Shown in pieces: positions 9,162 to 15,641 of a stretch of 44,926 nt of DNA. Position 1 is the first letter of the stretch, and each line of letters begins with the position of its first letter. Both the position numbers and the translations under genes were made by a program. Under the pieces are notes generated by a model. The model worked only from the letters and a program-made list of their open reading frames with translations. It had not been told where the DNA came from and made no database searches. The DNA is from a virus: positions 1 to 44,926 of IMG/VR virus record IMGVR_UViG_3300045911_000134; one strand, given 5' to 3'.

Positions 9162-9362
9162 TCACATATTCTTTGGGAACAGACCTGCATGCTCAGTGTT
9201 CTGAGCGTCCGATAGCCAATGGTTCAGCATTTCCACCTCCATTGGGTGCGGGTGGTGGTTCTCCAGCTTCGCGCCATCGGTGACGAAGTGGTCGAGGCCC
9301 CTTCCCATGCGCCGACCTTCCGCGTTGTGCTTGTCGTAGGCGAGCAGGGTCCAGTCGATCAT
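9162..9362 (-). CDS. Small protein upstream of terminase
   Basis: A 66-residue protein from the ATG at 9362 (MIDWTLLAYDKHNAEGRRMG...). The frame is open upstream to about 9440, with a possible TTG start at 9413, and the sequence before the ATG (LCEAKKSR) also looks like protein, so the start is uncertain. It is His/Asn/Met-rich and soluble, ending GLFPKNM. I do not recognise a family. It lies between the structured RNA and terS. If the hairpin at 9416-9444 terminates fully, this gene needs its own promoter or depends on read-through. Confidence 0.55.
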   Translation of the reverse strand: MIDWTLLAYDKHNAEGRRMGRGLDHFVTDGAKLENHHPHPMEVEMLNHWLSDAQNTEHAGLFPKNM

Positions 9363-9413
9363 GCGGGACTTCTTGGCCTCGCAGAGCAGCAAGACGGCGT
9401 GCGTCAGAAACAA

Positions 9414-9623
9414 GCGCCCCGGGAGGTGATCGGTCTCCCGGGGCTACTCGCATCGGGTATGGAGGCGCTCCACTACCCGGGTGGCTCCCGCCACAGTGTC
9501 GCCGCGACTTGCACGTGACTGACGCGGCCGCAAGGTATCACGTTGCCCGGAAGGACCAAGGGCGCACACAAACGCACGCCCCCAGTCCTAACCCCGGAAA
9601 CACTCCAACACGACTTGGAGGAC
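9414..9623 (-). ncRNA. Candidate structured non-coding RNA of about 210 nt
   Basis: From the expected start point of the promoter at 9629-9636, nearly the whole stretch folds. H1 is CTCCAA/TTGGAG (9603-9608 with 9615-9620). H2 is AGGAC..GGGCG with CGCCC..GTCCT (9552-9564 with 9577-9589), flanked by pairing CCGG blocks. H3 is ACGTGA/TCACGT (9513-9518 with 9538-9543) enclosing GCGGCCGC. H4 is GTGGC/GCCAC (9481-9494). H5 is CGGGTATGGAG with CTCCACTACCCG (9454-9479). H6 is a perfect 10-bp GCCCCGGGAG stem (9416-9444), followed on the minus strand by CGCTTGTTTCT, a plausible terminator. No convincing frame covers it. Promoter at one end, terminator at the other and no coding in between suggest a discrete RNA; a packaging or regulatory RNA are possible roles. 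Confidence 0.6.
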
Positions 9624-9628
9624 CCCGA

Positions 9629-9655
9629 CAAATGTAGTCGGTTGATCAGATCAAC
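9629..9655 (-). promoter_or_regulatory. TAnnTTTG promoter with an overlapping palindrome
   Basis: The minus strand reads TACATTTG at 9636-9629, matching the Bacteroidota -7 box. Just upstream lies a near-perfect palindrome, GTTGATCAGATCAAC (9641-9655), overlapping the stop of the 52-residue gene and the -33 zone. The palindrome could be an operator. Transcription would start near 9622, at the foot of the first hairpin of the candidate RNA. Confidence 0.6.
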
Positions 9656-9804
9656 GACCAACCGAAGTGGAACAGCTTGACCAGCGCGTGAAGGATGAGG
9701 CCAAGGATGGGCACGAGAGCCAACATGAGCGCGAAGCCGATGACGGGCAAGGCCCACTTCGTCCAAGCGCGTCCGAGGTGGTGGGTGATGAGTTGTTTGT
9801 TCAT
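9646..9804 (-). CDS. Small single-span membrane protein
   Basis: A 52-residue protein starting MNKQLITHHLGRAWTKWALP. A long hydrophobic stretch (LPVIGFALMLALVPILGLIL, about residues 19-38) makes one membrane helix, with a basic N-terminus and a short aromatic C-tail (FHFGWSLI). It is too short for usual gene callers but has good codon structure and sits in a chain of small genes. It might be an antiholin-like or exclusion peptide, but it is far from the lysis genes, so I give no function. Confidence 0.65.
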   Translation of the reverse strand: MNKQLITHHLGRAWTKWALPVIGFALMLALVPILGLILHALVKLFHFGWSLI

Positions 9805-9822
9805 CGTCGGTATGTGTTGCAG

Positions 9823-9945
9823 TTAGTTGTACGCCACCTGAGAGAACGTCAGTGCCTCGGCCAACCGGAAGCGGCAATCCGGTGGGCATTGCCAGCAACC
9901 GCCTCGGCTGACTTTGAACCGCTGACCAATGGCCCGTGAAATCAT
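9823..9945 (-). CDS. Tiny Cys-containing protein overlapping the PAPS reductase-like gene
   Basis: A 40-residue frame (MISRAIGQRFKVSRGGCWQC...) whose ATG overlaps the upstream TGA (ATGA), the usual coupling in this genome. It carries C-x2-C-x3-C in the segment CWQCPPDC, so it might bind a metal. It fills the space before the membrane protein gene. There is no known family, and it could be a chance frame. Confidence 0.45.
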   Translation of the reverse strand: MISRAIGQRFKVSRGGCWQCPPDCRFRLAEALTFSQVAYN

Positions 9946-10703
9946 CGCTCTTCGCAAAAGATGGTGCATTCCGGCATCTTCAAGTACTTCATCGGCCTTC
10001 CAACGGCATCGGCTGGGAGTTCGTCAAGGAACATTCGCTTGCCATTGTACCTTGTCAATTTGCAACCGATGCGCCTTGACTGCTCGGCCCGCTCTGCAAA
10101 CTGCTCCGGGTGAACCTTACGAACGTGGTTCCAGTATGTCGGGCTGGTCGCCTTCACGCACCCGATGCAATTCGCGTTTGGGTATCCAAGTCGGTACATC
10201 AGCGGCAATTCGATGCCTCGGTTGGAGATCAGCTGGAAGCAGTCTTCCTTGCTCAGTCCGGCCTCAATGAGCAACGGCAGCAGGTTGGATCGCTCGGTCT
10301 TCACGAAGTTGTTGTGCCGATTCTCTTCATCAGCCGTGAAGCCCATCACTATCCACTCATGCGGGTTCCTATCCTCGAATTCCTGCCGCGCTTTTTTCTT
10401 TAGCCACGTCGTGCAAGGCGCTCCTTTCACGCCGCTGATGTACTGGCGGTCTTCCCACACCTCTACACAGTCGCCGTTAGGGTACTTGGAACTTGCCGCA
10501 TTCTCGAACTTCATGCCCAGCCATTGCTCTACATCGGCAAGGAAGCGCCTGTTATCAGCGTCTTCCTGTTTGATGTAGTTGTTCACGATGCGAACATTGC
10601 ACCTATGGCCGTAGCATCGCAGCGTAAGCCATGCCGCAACCGCACTCGCAGCCCCGCAAGAGAACCACACCACTATAGTATCACCATCTTTCACTTTGTC
10701 CAT
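9942..10703 (-). CDS. PAPS reductase-like (adenine nucleotide alpha hydrolase) protein
   Basis: A 253-residue protein with the N-type ATP pyrophosphatase loop near its start (VVWFSCGAASAVAAW, about 11-25; the usual SGGxDS loop has become SCGAAS). Conserved-looking cysteines follow in GAPCTTWLKKKAR and NCIGCVKATSPTYWNHV. The family (PAPS reductase, DndC-like) activates a substrate with ATP and often handles sulfur. Phage members are common, with unproven roles in nucleic-acid modification or sulfur metabolism. It lies in the block with the two DNA methyltransferases and the SNF2 helicase, which fits DNA modification. No other phosphorothioation gene is present. Base composition looks more AT-rich than the virion genes. 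Confidence 0.8.
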   Translation of the reverse strand: MDKVKDGDTIVVWFSCGAASAVAAWLTLRCYGHRCNVRIVNNYIKQEDADNRRFLADVEQWLGMKFENAASSKYPNGDCVEVWEDRQYISGVKGAPCTTWLKKKARQEFEDRNPHEWIVMGFTADEENRHNNFVKTERSNLLPLLIEAGLSKEDCFQLISNRGIELPLMYRLGYPNANCIGCVKATSPTYWNHVRKVHPEQFAERAEQSRRIGCKLTRYNGKRMFLDELPADAVGRPMKYLKMPECTIFCEER

Positions 10704-10806
10704 TGGTCAGCGGTTCAGAGAATAAAAAGGCGGCGTACAACTCCGGGTTGTCGCAAGCCCGCCAAATGCGCGGGCCAGCGTCAACCCATGTCCCGTTACC
10801 CGCCAT
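10681..10806 (-). CDS. Tiny protein bridging two genes
   Basis: A 41-residue frame (MAGNGTWVDAGPRIWRACDN...). Its ATG overlaps the stop of the DUF551-like gene and its end overlaps the start of the PAPS reductase-like gene by 23 bases, so it links both in one translational chain. It is Trp-rich for its size (three Trp) and soluble. I do not recognise it. Confidence 0.5.
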   Translation of the reverse strand: MAGNGTWVDAGPRIWRACDNPELYAAFLFSEPLTNGQSERW

Positions 10807-11035
10807 GAGAAAATTCAGAAGGCAATTCAGGGCACGGCATCCAGTACCTCACGTCATCCACGGTGTCGATGCCAATCTCGTACCACCACTCGGTGTCGTC
10901 GTAGAGAGCCTGCTCATACACGCAGCGGCCCATATAGCCGTTGGCGGTGACCACCAGCACGGGGTCGGAGGTGCAGGCGCCGTTGGCCACGTGTGGCGTC
11001 AGAGGCTTGCGGTCGTCAATGTGTATCCAGTCCAT
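10796..11035 (-). CDS. DUF551-like small protein
   Basis: A 79-residue protein. I start it at 11035 (MDWIHIDDRKPLTPHVANGA) because a CCCCCAAACACC leader like that of other genes lies just upstream. It shows the DUF551 layout: W-I-x-DRKPLTP near the start, VLVVTANGYM in the middle, and a closing YWMPCPELP, matching the WMPLPEPP-type end of the family. DUF551 proteins are small phage and prophage proteins of unknown function. It forms an overlapping chain with the 41-residue gene downstream. Confidence 0.7.
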   Translation of the reverse strand: MDWIHIDDRKPLTPHVANGACTSDPVLVVTANGYMGRCVYEQALYDDTEWWYEIGIDTVDDVRYWMPCPELPSEFSHGG

Positions 11036-11080
11036 CGTTGTCGGTGTTTGGGGGTTCATCCTGTAATCCAGCAGTCGCAC

Positions 11081-11167
11081 TCATGAGGAGCGTCCTGAGC
11101 GCTCCACTGCTTCAAACTCCTCCGCGCCCATCGTCTGGGTGATGCCATTGTGGTTGGTGTAGGTCAT
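11081..11167 (-). CDS. Tiny frame after the cytosine methyltransferase
   Basis: A 28-residue frame (MTYTNHNGITQTMGAEEFEA...) whose ATG overlaps the methyltransferase TGA. A competing +1 frame in the same bases (from about 11148) ends PHECDCWITG, closely matching the tail PHERDCWITG of the HTH protein at 12183-12431, and the DNA is also repeated (11062-11089 versus 12210-12238). The stretch may therefore be a remnant of a duplicated gene end, not a functional gene. Confidence 0.4.
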   Translation of the reverse strand: MTYTNHNGITQTMGAEEFEAVERSGRSS

Positions 11168-12186
11168 GGGATGCGCTGAATGAGTGTGTTCCATGCAAGC
11201 ACTAAGGCTGCTGGGCATTGACCGTTGCCGATGGCTTTGAGGCGGTCGGCACGCTTTGGAATGCCCGTTGCCACGCGAGGAACTTCCTCGCCTTCATCGG
11301 CTCCATGGAGGTCCATTGCAGTGGCCACCCCATCAACCATTCCACCCATGTAGGGTTCAGTTGACCACCAACTGTCGCTTGATCGATCCCGCCGCTGCTC
11401 ATTATGCTCTCCTTGGTGTATGCCCCTTTGTAATCCGTTGCCGTGGGCGTAGGCCACATCTTCACCGCTCGCGATAGGGTCACGCTGCGCATGGAACCCT
11501 CCTTCTGCTGTGTGCTCCTCAGCTTGTCCGTGTATGCGTCCGAACAGGTCGGGGTCGGCCATGATCCCAATGGGGTATTGGCCCGAAGCTGTACATGGTC
11601 CGACAATTGCGTGTAGCCCCGTTTCATTGAGTTCAGCGACCCTTGTAAGCTTGGCGTTCTGTAATCGGAGGCTAACGGCGTAGGCCAAGATCCAGATCCT
11701 TTCCCTTCGATGCGGAGCACCGGCGTCGTCAGCTCCCACAACTCCCCACACCGCATCATACCCCAGCGTGGAAAGGTCGCCGAGAACTCGGTCAAGCCCC
11801 CGAGAAGTGAGCATTGGGCTGTTTTCCACGAACGCGAACCGGGGTTGTACCTCGCTAATGATCCGGGCCATCTCGGTCCACAGTCCTGACCGCTCTCCGT
11901 CAAGTCCGGCACCACTCCCGGCGATGCTGATGTCCTGACAAGGGAAGCCTCCGGTAACGATATCGACGCTTCCGCGCCAAGGTCGCCCGTCGAAGGTGCG
12001 CACGTCATCCCAGATGGGGAAGGCGGGCAAGATGCCGTCGCGCTGTCGGGCGAGGAGGATGCTACGCGGATAGGCAGCATACTCAACAGCGCAGACGGTG
12101 CGCCATCCAAGGAGGTGGCCTCCCAATATCCCTCCGCCTGCTCCGGCGAAGAGTGCAAGTTCACGAAGTGCCATGCCATCGCTCAT
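11164..12186 (-). CDS. DNA (cytosine-5-)-methyltransferase
   Basis: A 340-residue C5 methyltransferase with its motifs in order: AdoMet loop (LFAGAGGGILGG, about 12-23), catalytic loop GGFPCQDIS (79-87, nucleophile Cys83), ENSP (121-124, the usual ENV), QRRER-type motif VIII (APHRRERIW, 157-165), a variable target-recognition region (about 170-300) and closing motif X (AIGNGQCPAALVLAW). It transfers methyl from S-adenosylmethionine to cytosine C5, probably shielding phage DNA from host restriction. No cognate restriction enzyme is nearby, so it is an orphan. The target region contains repeated ADP/AYAHG-type pieces. A complete second frame overlaps it (next entry). It follows the HTH gene by ATGA overlap. 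Confidence 0.93.
   Translation of the reverse strand: MSDGMALRELALFAGAGGGILGGHLLGWRTVCAVEYAAYPRSILLARQRDGILPAFPIWDDVRTFDGRPWRGSVDIVTGGFPCQDISIAGSGAGLDGERSGLWTEMARIISEVQPRFAFVENSPMLTSRGLDRVLGDLSTLGYDAVWGVVGADDAGAPHRRERIWILAYAVSLRLQNAKLTRVAELNETGLHAIVGPCTASGQYPIGIMADPDLFGRIHGQAEEHTAEGGFHAQRDPIASGEDVAYAHGNGLQRGIHQGEHNEQRRDRSSDSWWSTEPYMGGMVDGVATAMDLHGADEGEEVPRVATGIPKRADRLKAIGNGQCPAALVLAWNTLIQRIP
11202..12179 (-). CDS. Overlapping +1 frame inside the cytosine methyltransferase gene
   Basis: A 325-codon frame starting 7 bases after the methyltransferase ATG and staying open for almost its full length. It is the longest same-strand overlapping frame I see in the window. Its product has internal order of its own: three WPTP-type repeats (SWPTPLASDY, SWPTPTCSDA, MWPTPTATDY), CSLLGGLTEFSATFPRWGMM in the middle, and GGQLNPTWVEWLMGWPLQWT near the end. 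From memory, proteins with these motifs are annotated in other phages and bacteria, apparently from the same shifted frame; I cannot verify that here. It may be a real dual-coded protein, or a frame kept open by the codon pattern of a conserved enzyme. Confidence 0.4.
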   Translation of the reverse strand: MAWHFVNLHSSPEQAEGYWEATSLDGAPSALLSMLPIRVASSSPDSATASCPPSPSGMTCAPSTGDLGAEASISLPEASLVRTSASPGVVPDLTESGQDCGPRWPGSLARYNPGSRSWKTAQCSLLGGLTEFSATFPRWGMMRCGELWELTTPVLRIEGKGSGSWPTPLASDYRTPSLQGSLNSMKRGYTQLSDHVQLRANTPLGSWPTPTCSDAYTDKLRSTQQKEGSMRSVTLSRAVKMWPTPTATDYKGAYTKESIMSSGGIDQATVGGQLNPTWVEWLMGWPLQWTSMEPMKARKFLAWQRAFQSVPTASKPSATVNAQQP

Positions 12187-12431
12187 CGGTTATTGTCAAT
12201 TAGCGGCCCGGTGATCCAGCAGTCGCGCTCATGTGGATCAAAGTACTCGCTCGGCTCCTTGTACTTCTTATTCCGCTTCGGTGGCCTGATGAGGCCGAGG
12301 CACCTCATTTTGGCGGACACCGCCTTCATCGTGCGACCCATCCGGTGCGCGATCAGGGTCGGTCCAAAGCCCTGCCGCGCAAGCTCAGTCAGCGCGGCGA
12401 GGTCATCAGGCGTCCAGCGTGTCCAAGTCAT
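12183..12431 (-). CDS. Small helix-turn-helix protein
   Basis: An 82-residue protein started at 12431 (MTWTRWTPDDLAALTELARQ), behind a short CCAAACAC leader. Residues about 8-45 form a homeodomain/Myb-like three-helix unit (TPDDLAALTELARQGFGPTL then IAHRMGRTMKAVSAKMRCLG), typical of small phage DNA-binding proteins with a GcrA-like fold. The C-terminus is basic and ends PHERDCWITGPLIDNNR, part of which recurs behind the next gene. It overlaps its upstream neighbour by 26 bases and its downstream neighbour by ATGA. It could regulate this block or help recruit DNA-modifying enzymes. The target is unknown. Confidence 0.65.
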   Translation of the reverse strand: MTWTRWTPDDLAALTELARQGFGPTLIAHRMGRTMKAVSAKMRCLGLIRPPKRNKKYKEPSEYFDPHERDCWITGPLIDNNR

Positions 12432-12606
12432 CGTGTTCGGTTTGGTGTTTCGTTTCGGCCAACGTATAGCGCTCCACGTTAATAGCAAGGTCGTACGCCT
12501 TGTCCGGCAGGCCCCGCATGAACTCCATGCATGCGATGCGGCGATCGCGCAGGATCTCGCAAGGATCCTGCGCGGCGGCGGCTTGGTAGTGGCGTAGGGT
12601 GATCAT
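12406..12606 (-). CDS. Small acidic protein of unknown function
   Basis: A 66-residue protein (MITLRHYQAAAAQDPCEILR...), starting by ATGA overlap with the methyltransferase stop at 12603. It is soluble with an acidic C-tail. The end overlaps the HTH gene by 26 bases, which is long for this genome. I do not recognise a family. Confidence 0.55.
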   Translation of the reverse strand: MITLRHYQAAAAQDPCEILRDRRIACMEFMRGLPDKAYDLAINVERYTLAETKHQTEHDDLDTLDA

Positions 12607-13619
12607 GCGTCTTCCTCGGCCACCTCTTCAACATCAAAGCGCAACTCCAGCGCTTTCTCATTCTCGAAGCGGCTGTAAACATCAGCAAGGTTCATGATAG
12701 CCTGCCGATAGTAGCTTTCCTTCAGCTCGATGCCGATGGCCTTTCGCCCCATGCTCACAGGGCTGTAAACCTCGGACCCCACGCCCATGAACGGCGTGAG
12801 CACCGTCTCGCCGGGGTTGCTGTATAGTTCCACGATGCGGTCGATCACGTCAAGCTGCAAAGGGTGCACGTGCTTTTCGTCTTCCTCTTCCCGCGCCTCT
12901 TTGTATTTCAGCGTGTGATCATTGCGGATGTCATCCCACACCGCAGAGGCATACCGCTGCCATATGATGTGCGAGAGCTTGTTTGTGCGGTGGTCCTTCC
13001 ATTCCGCATACTTGGCTTTGATGTGCTCCCATGGGCCGTATCGCTTCTCCATTTCAGGCAGCAATGGCGTAGCTCCGGCATATCGCTTCAGCCCGTTTCG
13101 ATGTGTTACGGGGACTTCGTTGGATCCAGCACGCTTGAACAGCAGCACATAGTCCGGCATGGCGGTGAAGCACTCCGTGCTATCCTCAATGATGAGCTTG
13201 TGCATGAGACTTCGCACCATGGTGCGGATGCGGACTTTTAGCGGTTCTTTCCACACGGTAATCCGATTGACAAAGTAAAACCCGTTGTCGAGGTGGAGCT
13301 TCACAATCTCGTGCGGGAAGTCGTAGAGGTAGTTTTTCGTCACGTTCACAAGCACATCCTGGCAATGCACTGCCGTGATGCGTCCCGGCTTGGTGACGCG
13401 CGCAATCTCTTTGACCACGAACTCGTATTGCTTCAGGAAGTCCTCATTCGTGTCGCAGTTGCTCATGTCGTTCTCAGAGCTGCTGTAGTTATACAGGCCG
13501 CAGAATGGTGGACTGTACACGCTCAGGTCAATGGATTTGTCCGGCAACGACGGAAGCACATACATGCAGTCCGAGTTGTATATGGCGTAGTCATCGGTGA
13601 TGAGTTGGTCCTTTACCAT
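12603..13619 (-). CDS. DNA N4-cytosine/N6-adenine methyltransferase
   Basis: A 338-residue beta-type amino-methyltransferase. The catalytic motif IV SPPF is at 36-39 and the AdoMet-binding motif I (TPFMGVGSE, 275-283) comes after it, so the order is IV before I. DPPY in adenine enzymes and SPP(W/Y/F) in N4-cytosine enzymes make N4 the likelier base, without certainty. The centre (about 110-250) should hold target recognition. It starts 2 bases after the helicase stop, and the pair looks like a functional unit. It probably protects phage DNA. Codon use appears more AT-rich than the virion genes, hinting at acquisition with the helicase. Confidence 0.9.
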   Translation of the reverse strand: MVKDQLITDDYAIYNSDCMYVLPSLPDKSIDLSVYSPPFCGLYNYSSSENDMSNCDTNEDFLKQYEFVVKEIARVTKPGRITAVHCQDVLVNVTKNYLYDFPHEIVKLHLDNGFYFVNRITVWKEPLKVRIRTMVRSLMHKLIIEDSTECFTAMPDYVLLFKRAGSNEVPVTHRNGLKRYAGATPLLPEMEKRYGPWEHIKAKYAEWKDHRTNKLSHIIWQRYASAVWDDIRNDHTLKYKEAREEEDEKHVHPLQLDVIDRIVELYSNPGETVLTPFMGVGSEVYSPVSMGRKAIGIELKESYYRQAIMNLADVYSRFENEKALELRFDVEEVAEEDA

Positions 13620-13621
13620 GG

Positions 13622-15070
13622 TCAGAGGAAGTTTGGGAGTTGAACAGGTTTGGTGAACTTGTTGCGGTTGTCCGCTTGGTAATTGTTGAGCGTTTTGTTG
13701 AGCCGGTCGAATAGCTCGTTCATCTTGGCTGACTTGCTGAACAGACCCTCGATGACGCGGGTCTGCCCATCGCTGTGAACAATGTCAACCGTGACTGTCC
13801 TCTTCTGTCCGAAACGCCAGAAGCGCCGGATGGCTTGGTAGTACTGCTCATAGCTGAAGGTGGGGAAGTAGACCGTGTGTGCGCAGTGCTGCCAGTTCAA
13901 GCCGAACGCCGTGATCTTTGGCTTGGTGATAAGTCGGCTCACCTGCCCATCGGCAAAGGCCAGAAGCAGCTCTTCCTTCTCGTCAATGTCCATCGAACCG
14001 CTGATCTGTCGGGCATCCTTGTCGATCTCTTCGAGCAGGTTACCCTCGTCGTTGAAGTTGCACCAGTACACCGTTCGGTCATGGCCTGCGCTCAACTCCA
14101 CGGCCTTCTCCACGCGGGGCTTGATTGTCATCTTTTGCTCCTGCCGCACCTCGCTCATGGACTTGGCAACGATGTTGAACATGAGCGCCTGACCATTGAT
14201 GATCCAGTTCTCTTCATTGCGCACCGCGTGAAGGTTGGTGATCTTCTCCGGCAGGATGTGGCGTTCGTCGCTGAACCCGTGGTCCGATGGCTTGCGCATC
14301 GAAATGCTCCAACCGCTCACCCACTCAAAGAACGCATCGTAAGCGTGCGGCTTCAGGTAGAACTTGGTCCCAATGTCATGCGGGCGGATGTTGTTTTCGT
14401 TGTTCGCGAAGAACTTGCCAAGCATGTCCATGTAGCCCATGTGGCCCAGCGCCTCCGAACTTGTACCCAATTCGATGAAGTCGTTTGGGGATGGGGTAGC
14501 GGTGAACAGGTATCGGTATTTCACTTTGCGCATGAACTGCGTGACGTGTGCCTTGATTGCCCCGTCGAAATTCTTGAGGATGCTGCTCTCATCCAGGATC
14601 ACGCAATCGAAATCATCCGCGCTGAACTTGTCGAGCCGTTCGTAATTGCACACCACGATCTTCGTCGTGAACCGGCCATCCTTGGAATAGCTGATGTCAC
14701 CGATACCGAACCGCTCCGCTTCCTTCAGGAACTGGAAGGCGACCGCCAGCGGCGTCAATATCAGTACCGGCTTGTTCGTGTGCTCAACGTAGTTGCGCGC
14801 AACGGTCAGCTCAATGAGCGTCTTGCCAAGCCCGGTATCGAGGAACACCGCGCACCGCCCTTTGCGGATGGCGTACTCGGTGACGTGACGCTGGTAGTCG
14901 AACATGGCGTCCGGCATCCATCGCGCTGCAATGCCTTGATCAGCGGCTACGTGGCGCTTGCTCTTCAGCAGTATTTCATAATCGTTCATCGGCAAAGGAA
15001 AAGCCCCGCAGGTACTTGCATCCGTGTCGGCGGACGCTTTCCCTTTGAGGCTTGTGAGTAGGTCTTTCAT
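13622..15070 (-). CDS. SNF2-family DEAD/DEAH helicase-like ATPase
   Basis: A 482-residue superfamily 2 ATPase. Walker A DTGLGKT is at 78-84, Walker B DESS at 160-163 (SNF2 proteins more often have DEAH/DESH), motif III TATP at 190-193, and motif VI QAIRRFWRFGQ at 412-422 with its arginine fingers. The N-terminal MFDYQRHVTEYAIRKG is the Q-like SNF2 entry. These enzymes translocate on duplex DNA and displace proteins. Pairing with an adjacent methyltransferase is common in phages and recalls restriction-type translocases without a nuclease. Possible jobs are helping methylation, replication restart or counter-restriction. No nuclease domain is visible. Confidence 0.9.
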   Translation of the reverse strand: MKDLLTSLKGKASADTDASTCGAFPLPMNDYEILLKSKRHVAADQGIAARWMPDAMFDYQRHVTEYAIRKGRCAVFLDTGLGKTLIELTVARNYVEHTNKPVLILTPLAVAFQFLKEAERFGIGDISYSKDGRFTTKIVVCNYERLDKFSADDFDCVILDESSILKNFDGAIKAHVTQFMRKVKYRYLFTATPSPNDFIELGTSSEALGHMGYMDMLGKFFANNENNIRPHDIGTKFYLKPHAYDAFFEWVSGWSISMRKPSDHGFSDERHILPEKITNLHAVRNEENWIINGQALMFNIVAKSMSEVRQEQKMTIKPRVEKAVELSAGHDRTVYWCNFNDEGNLLEEIDKDARQISGSMDIDEKEELLLAFADGQVSRLITKPKITAFGLNWQHCAHTVYFPTFSYEQYYQAIRRFWRFGQKRTVTVDIVHSDGQTRVIEGLFSKSAKMNELFDRLNKTLNNYQADNRNKFTKPVQLPNFL

Positions 15071-15088
15071 GCGCTTCCGACAAAGCGG

Positions 15089-15319
15089 TCACTTCGTGAC
15101 GGTGAAAATGTAGCAGCCATGCAGTGGCGCGATACGGGCGGCATGGTGGCAGGGGCTTGGTACGGTTGTAGGCGTGGCACCAACGTCTCCTATGGCGGGG
15201 AGCTTATAGTTGGCCCTTGCGGAGGACGCCTCGTTTTTCGAGCACTTCCCGTAGAGGGAACGCCCTACGATCTCACCCGACCTGCCGGAGATGCTCTCCG
15301 TCCAAACCCCTGCTACCAT
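15089..15319 (-). CDS. Doubtful open frame upstream of the helicase
   Basis: The stretch 15071-15401 has no firm gene. The best frame gives 76 residues from 15319 (MVAGVWTESISGRSGEIVGR...), ending YIFTVTK 18 bases before the helicase start; a GTG at 15361 would extend it. It is Ser/Gly/Ala-rich with no motif I recognise. It fits the spacing pattern of its neighbours but could be chance. I found no tRNA or strong promoter in this stretch. Confidence 0.3.
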   Translation of the reverse strand: MVAGVWTESISGRSGEIVGRSLYGKCSKNEASSARANYKLPAIGDVGATPTTVPSPCHHAARIAPLHGCYIFTVTK

Positions 15320-15401
15320 GTGCCGGTATGTGAAAGAACAGCTGCGCAAAACTACGTGCACACTACGCAGGGCTGCTGGGTGTCACTGGTCATGCCTAAG
15401 G

Positions 15402-15641
15402 CTAATCGAAGTTTTTGCCTTCGATTTCGCGCAACCGAATAATTCCGCCTCCCCGCATCGCGTGTTGCTCCAACTCCATCTTCAGGCGTGCGCGTTCCTG
15501 CTCCAGCTTTACCGCTGTATTGATCCGTGCTGCAAGGTTGGACATTTCCCGTGCCGCAGGCACGCTAATTTCACCATTGTCCAGCTTTTTCATCTGATCC
15601 ATCAAAAGATGGTAGAGGTGTTTTTGGTTCGTTGGTTCCAT
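15402..15641 (-). CDS. Small coiled-coil protein
   Basis: A 79-residue protein (MEPTNQKHLYHLLMDQMKKL...), highly charged and helical, with a Leu/Met/Glu heptad region (about 40-70, VKLEQERARLKMELEQHAM). It ends EIEGKNFD. Similar small Lys/Glu proteins are common in Bacteroidota phage early regions without known function. Its start overlaps the upstream gene end by 40 bases. Confidence 0.65.
   Translation of the reverse strand: MEPTNQKHLYHLLMDQMKKLDNGEISVPAAREMSNLAARINTAVKLEQERARLKMELEQHAMRGGGIIRLREIEGKNFD

Noticed and set aside
13775-15061. 428-codon plus-strand frame opposite the SNF2 helicase
   Set aside because: It is a mirror of the helicase codon pattern. The minus frame has full helicase motifs, while the plus product is Val/Leu/His/Arg-rich with no motif and no promoter or leader.
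15071-15401. Possible tRNA or promoter in the gene-poor stretch before the helicase
   Set aside because: I could not fold a cloverleaf with a plausible anticodon arm and T-loop, and there is no TAnnTTTG box. Only a weak frame remains.
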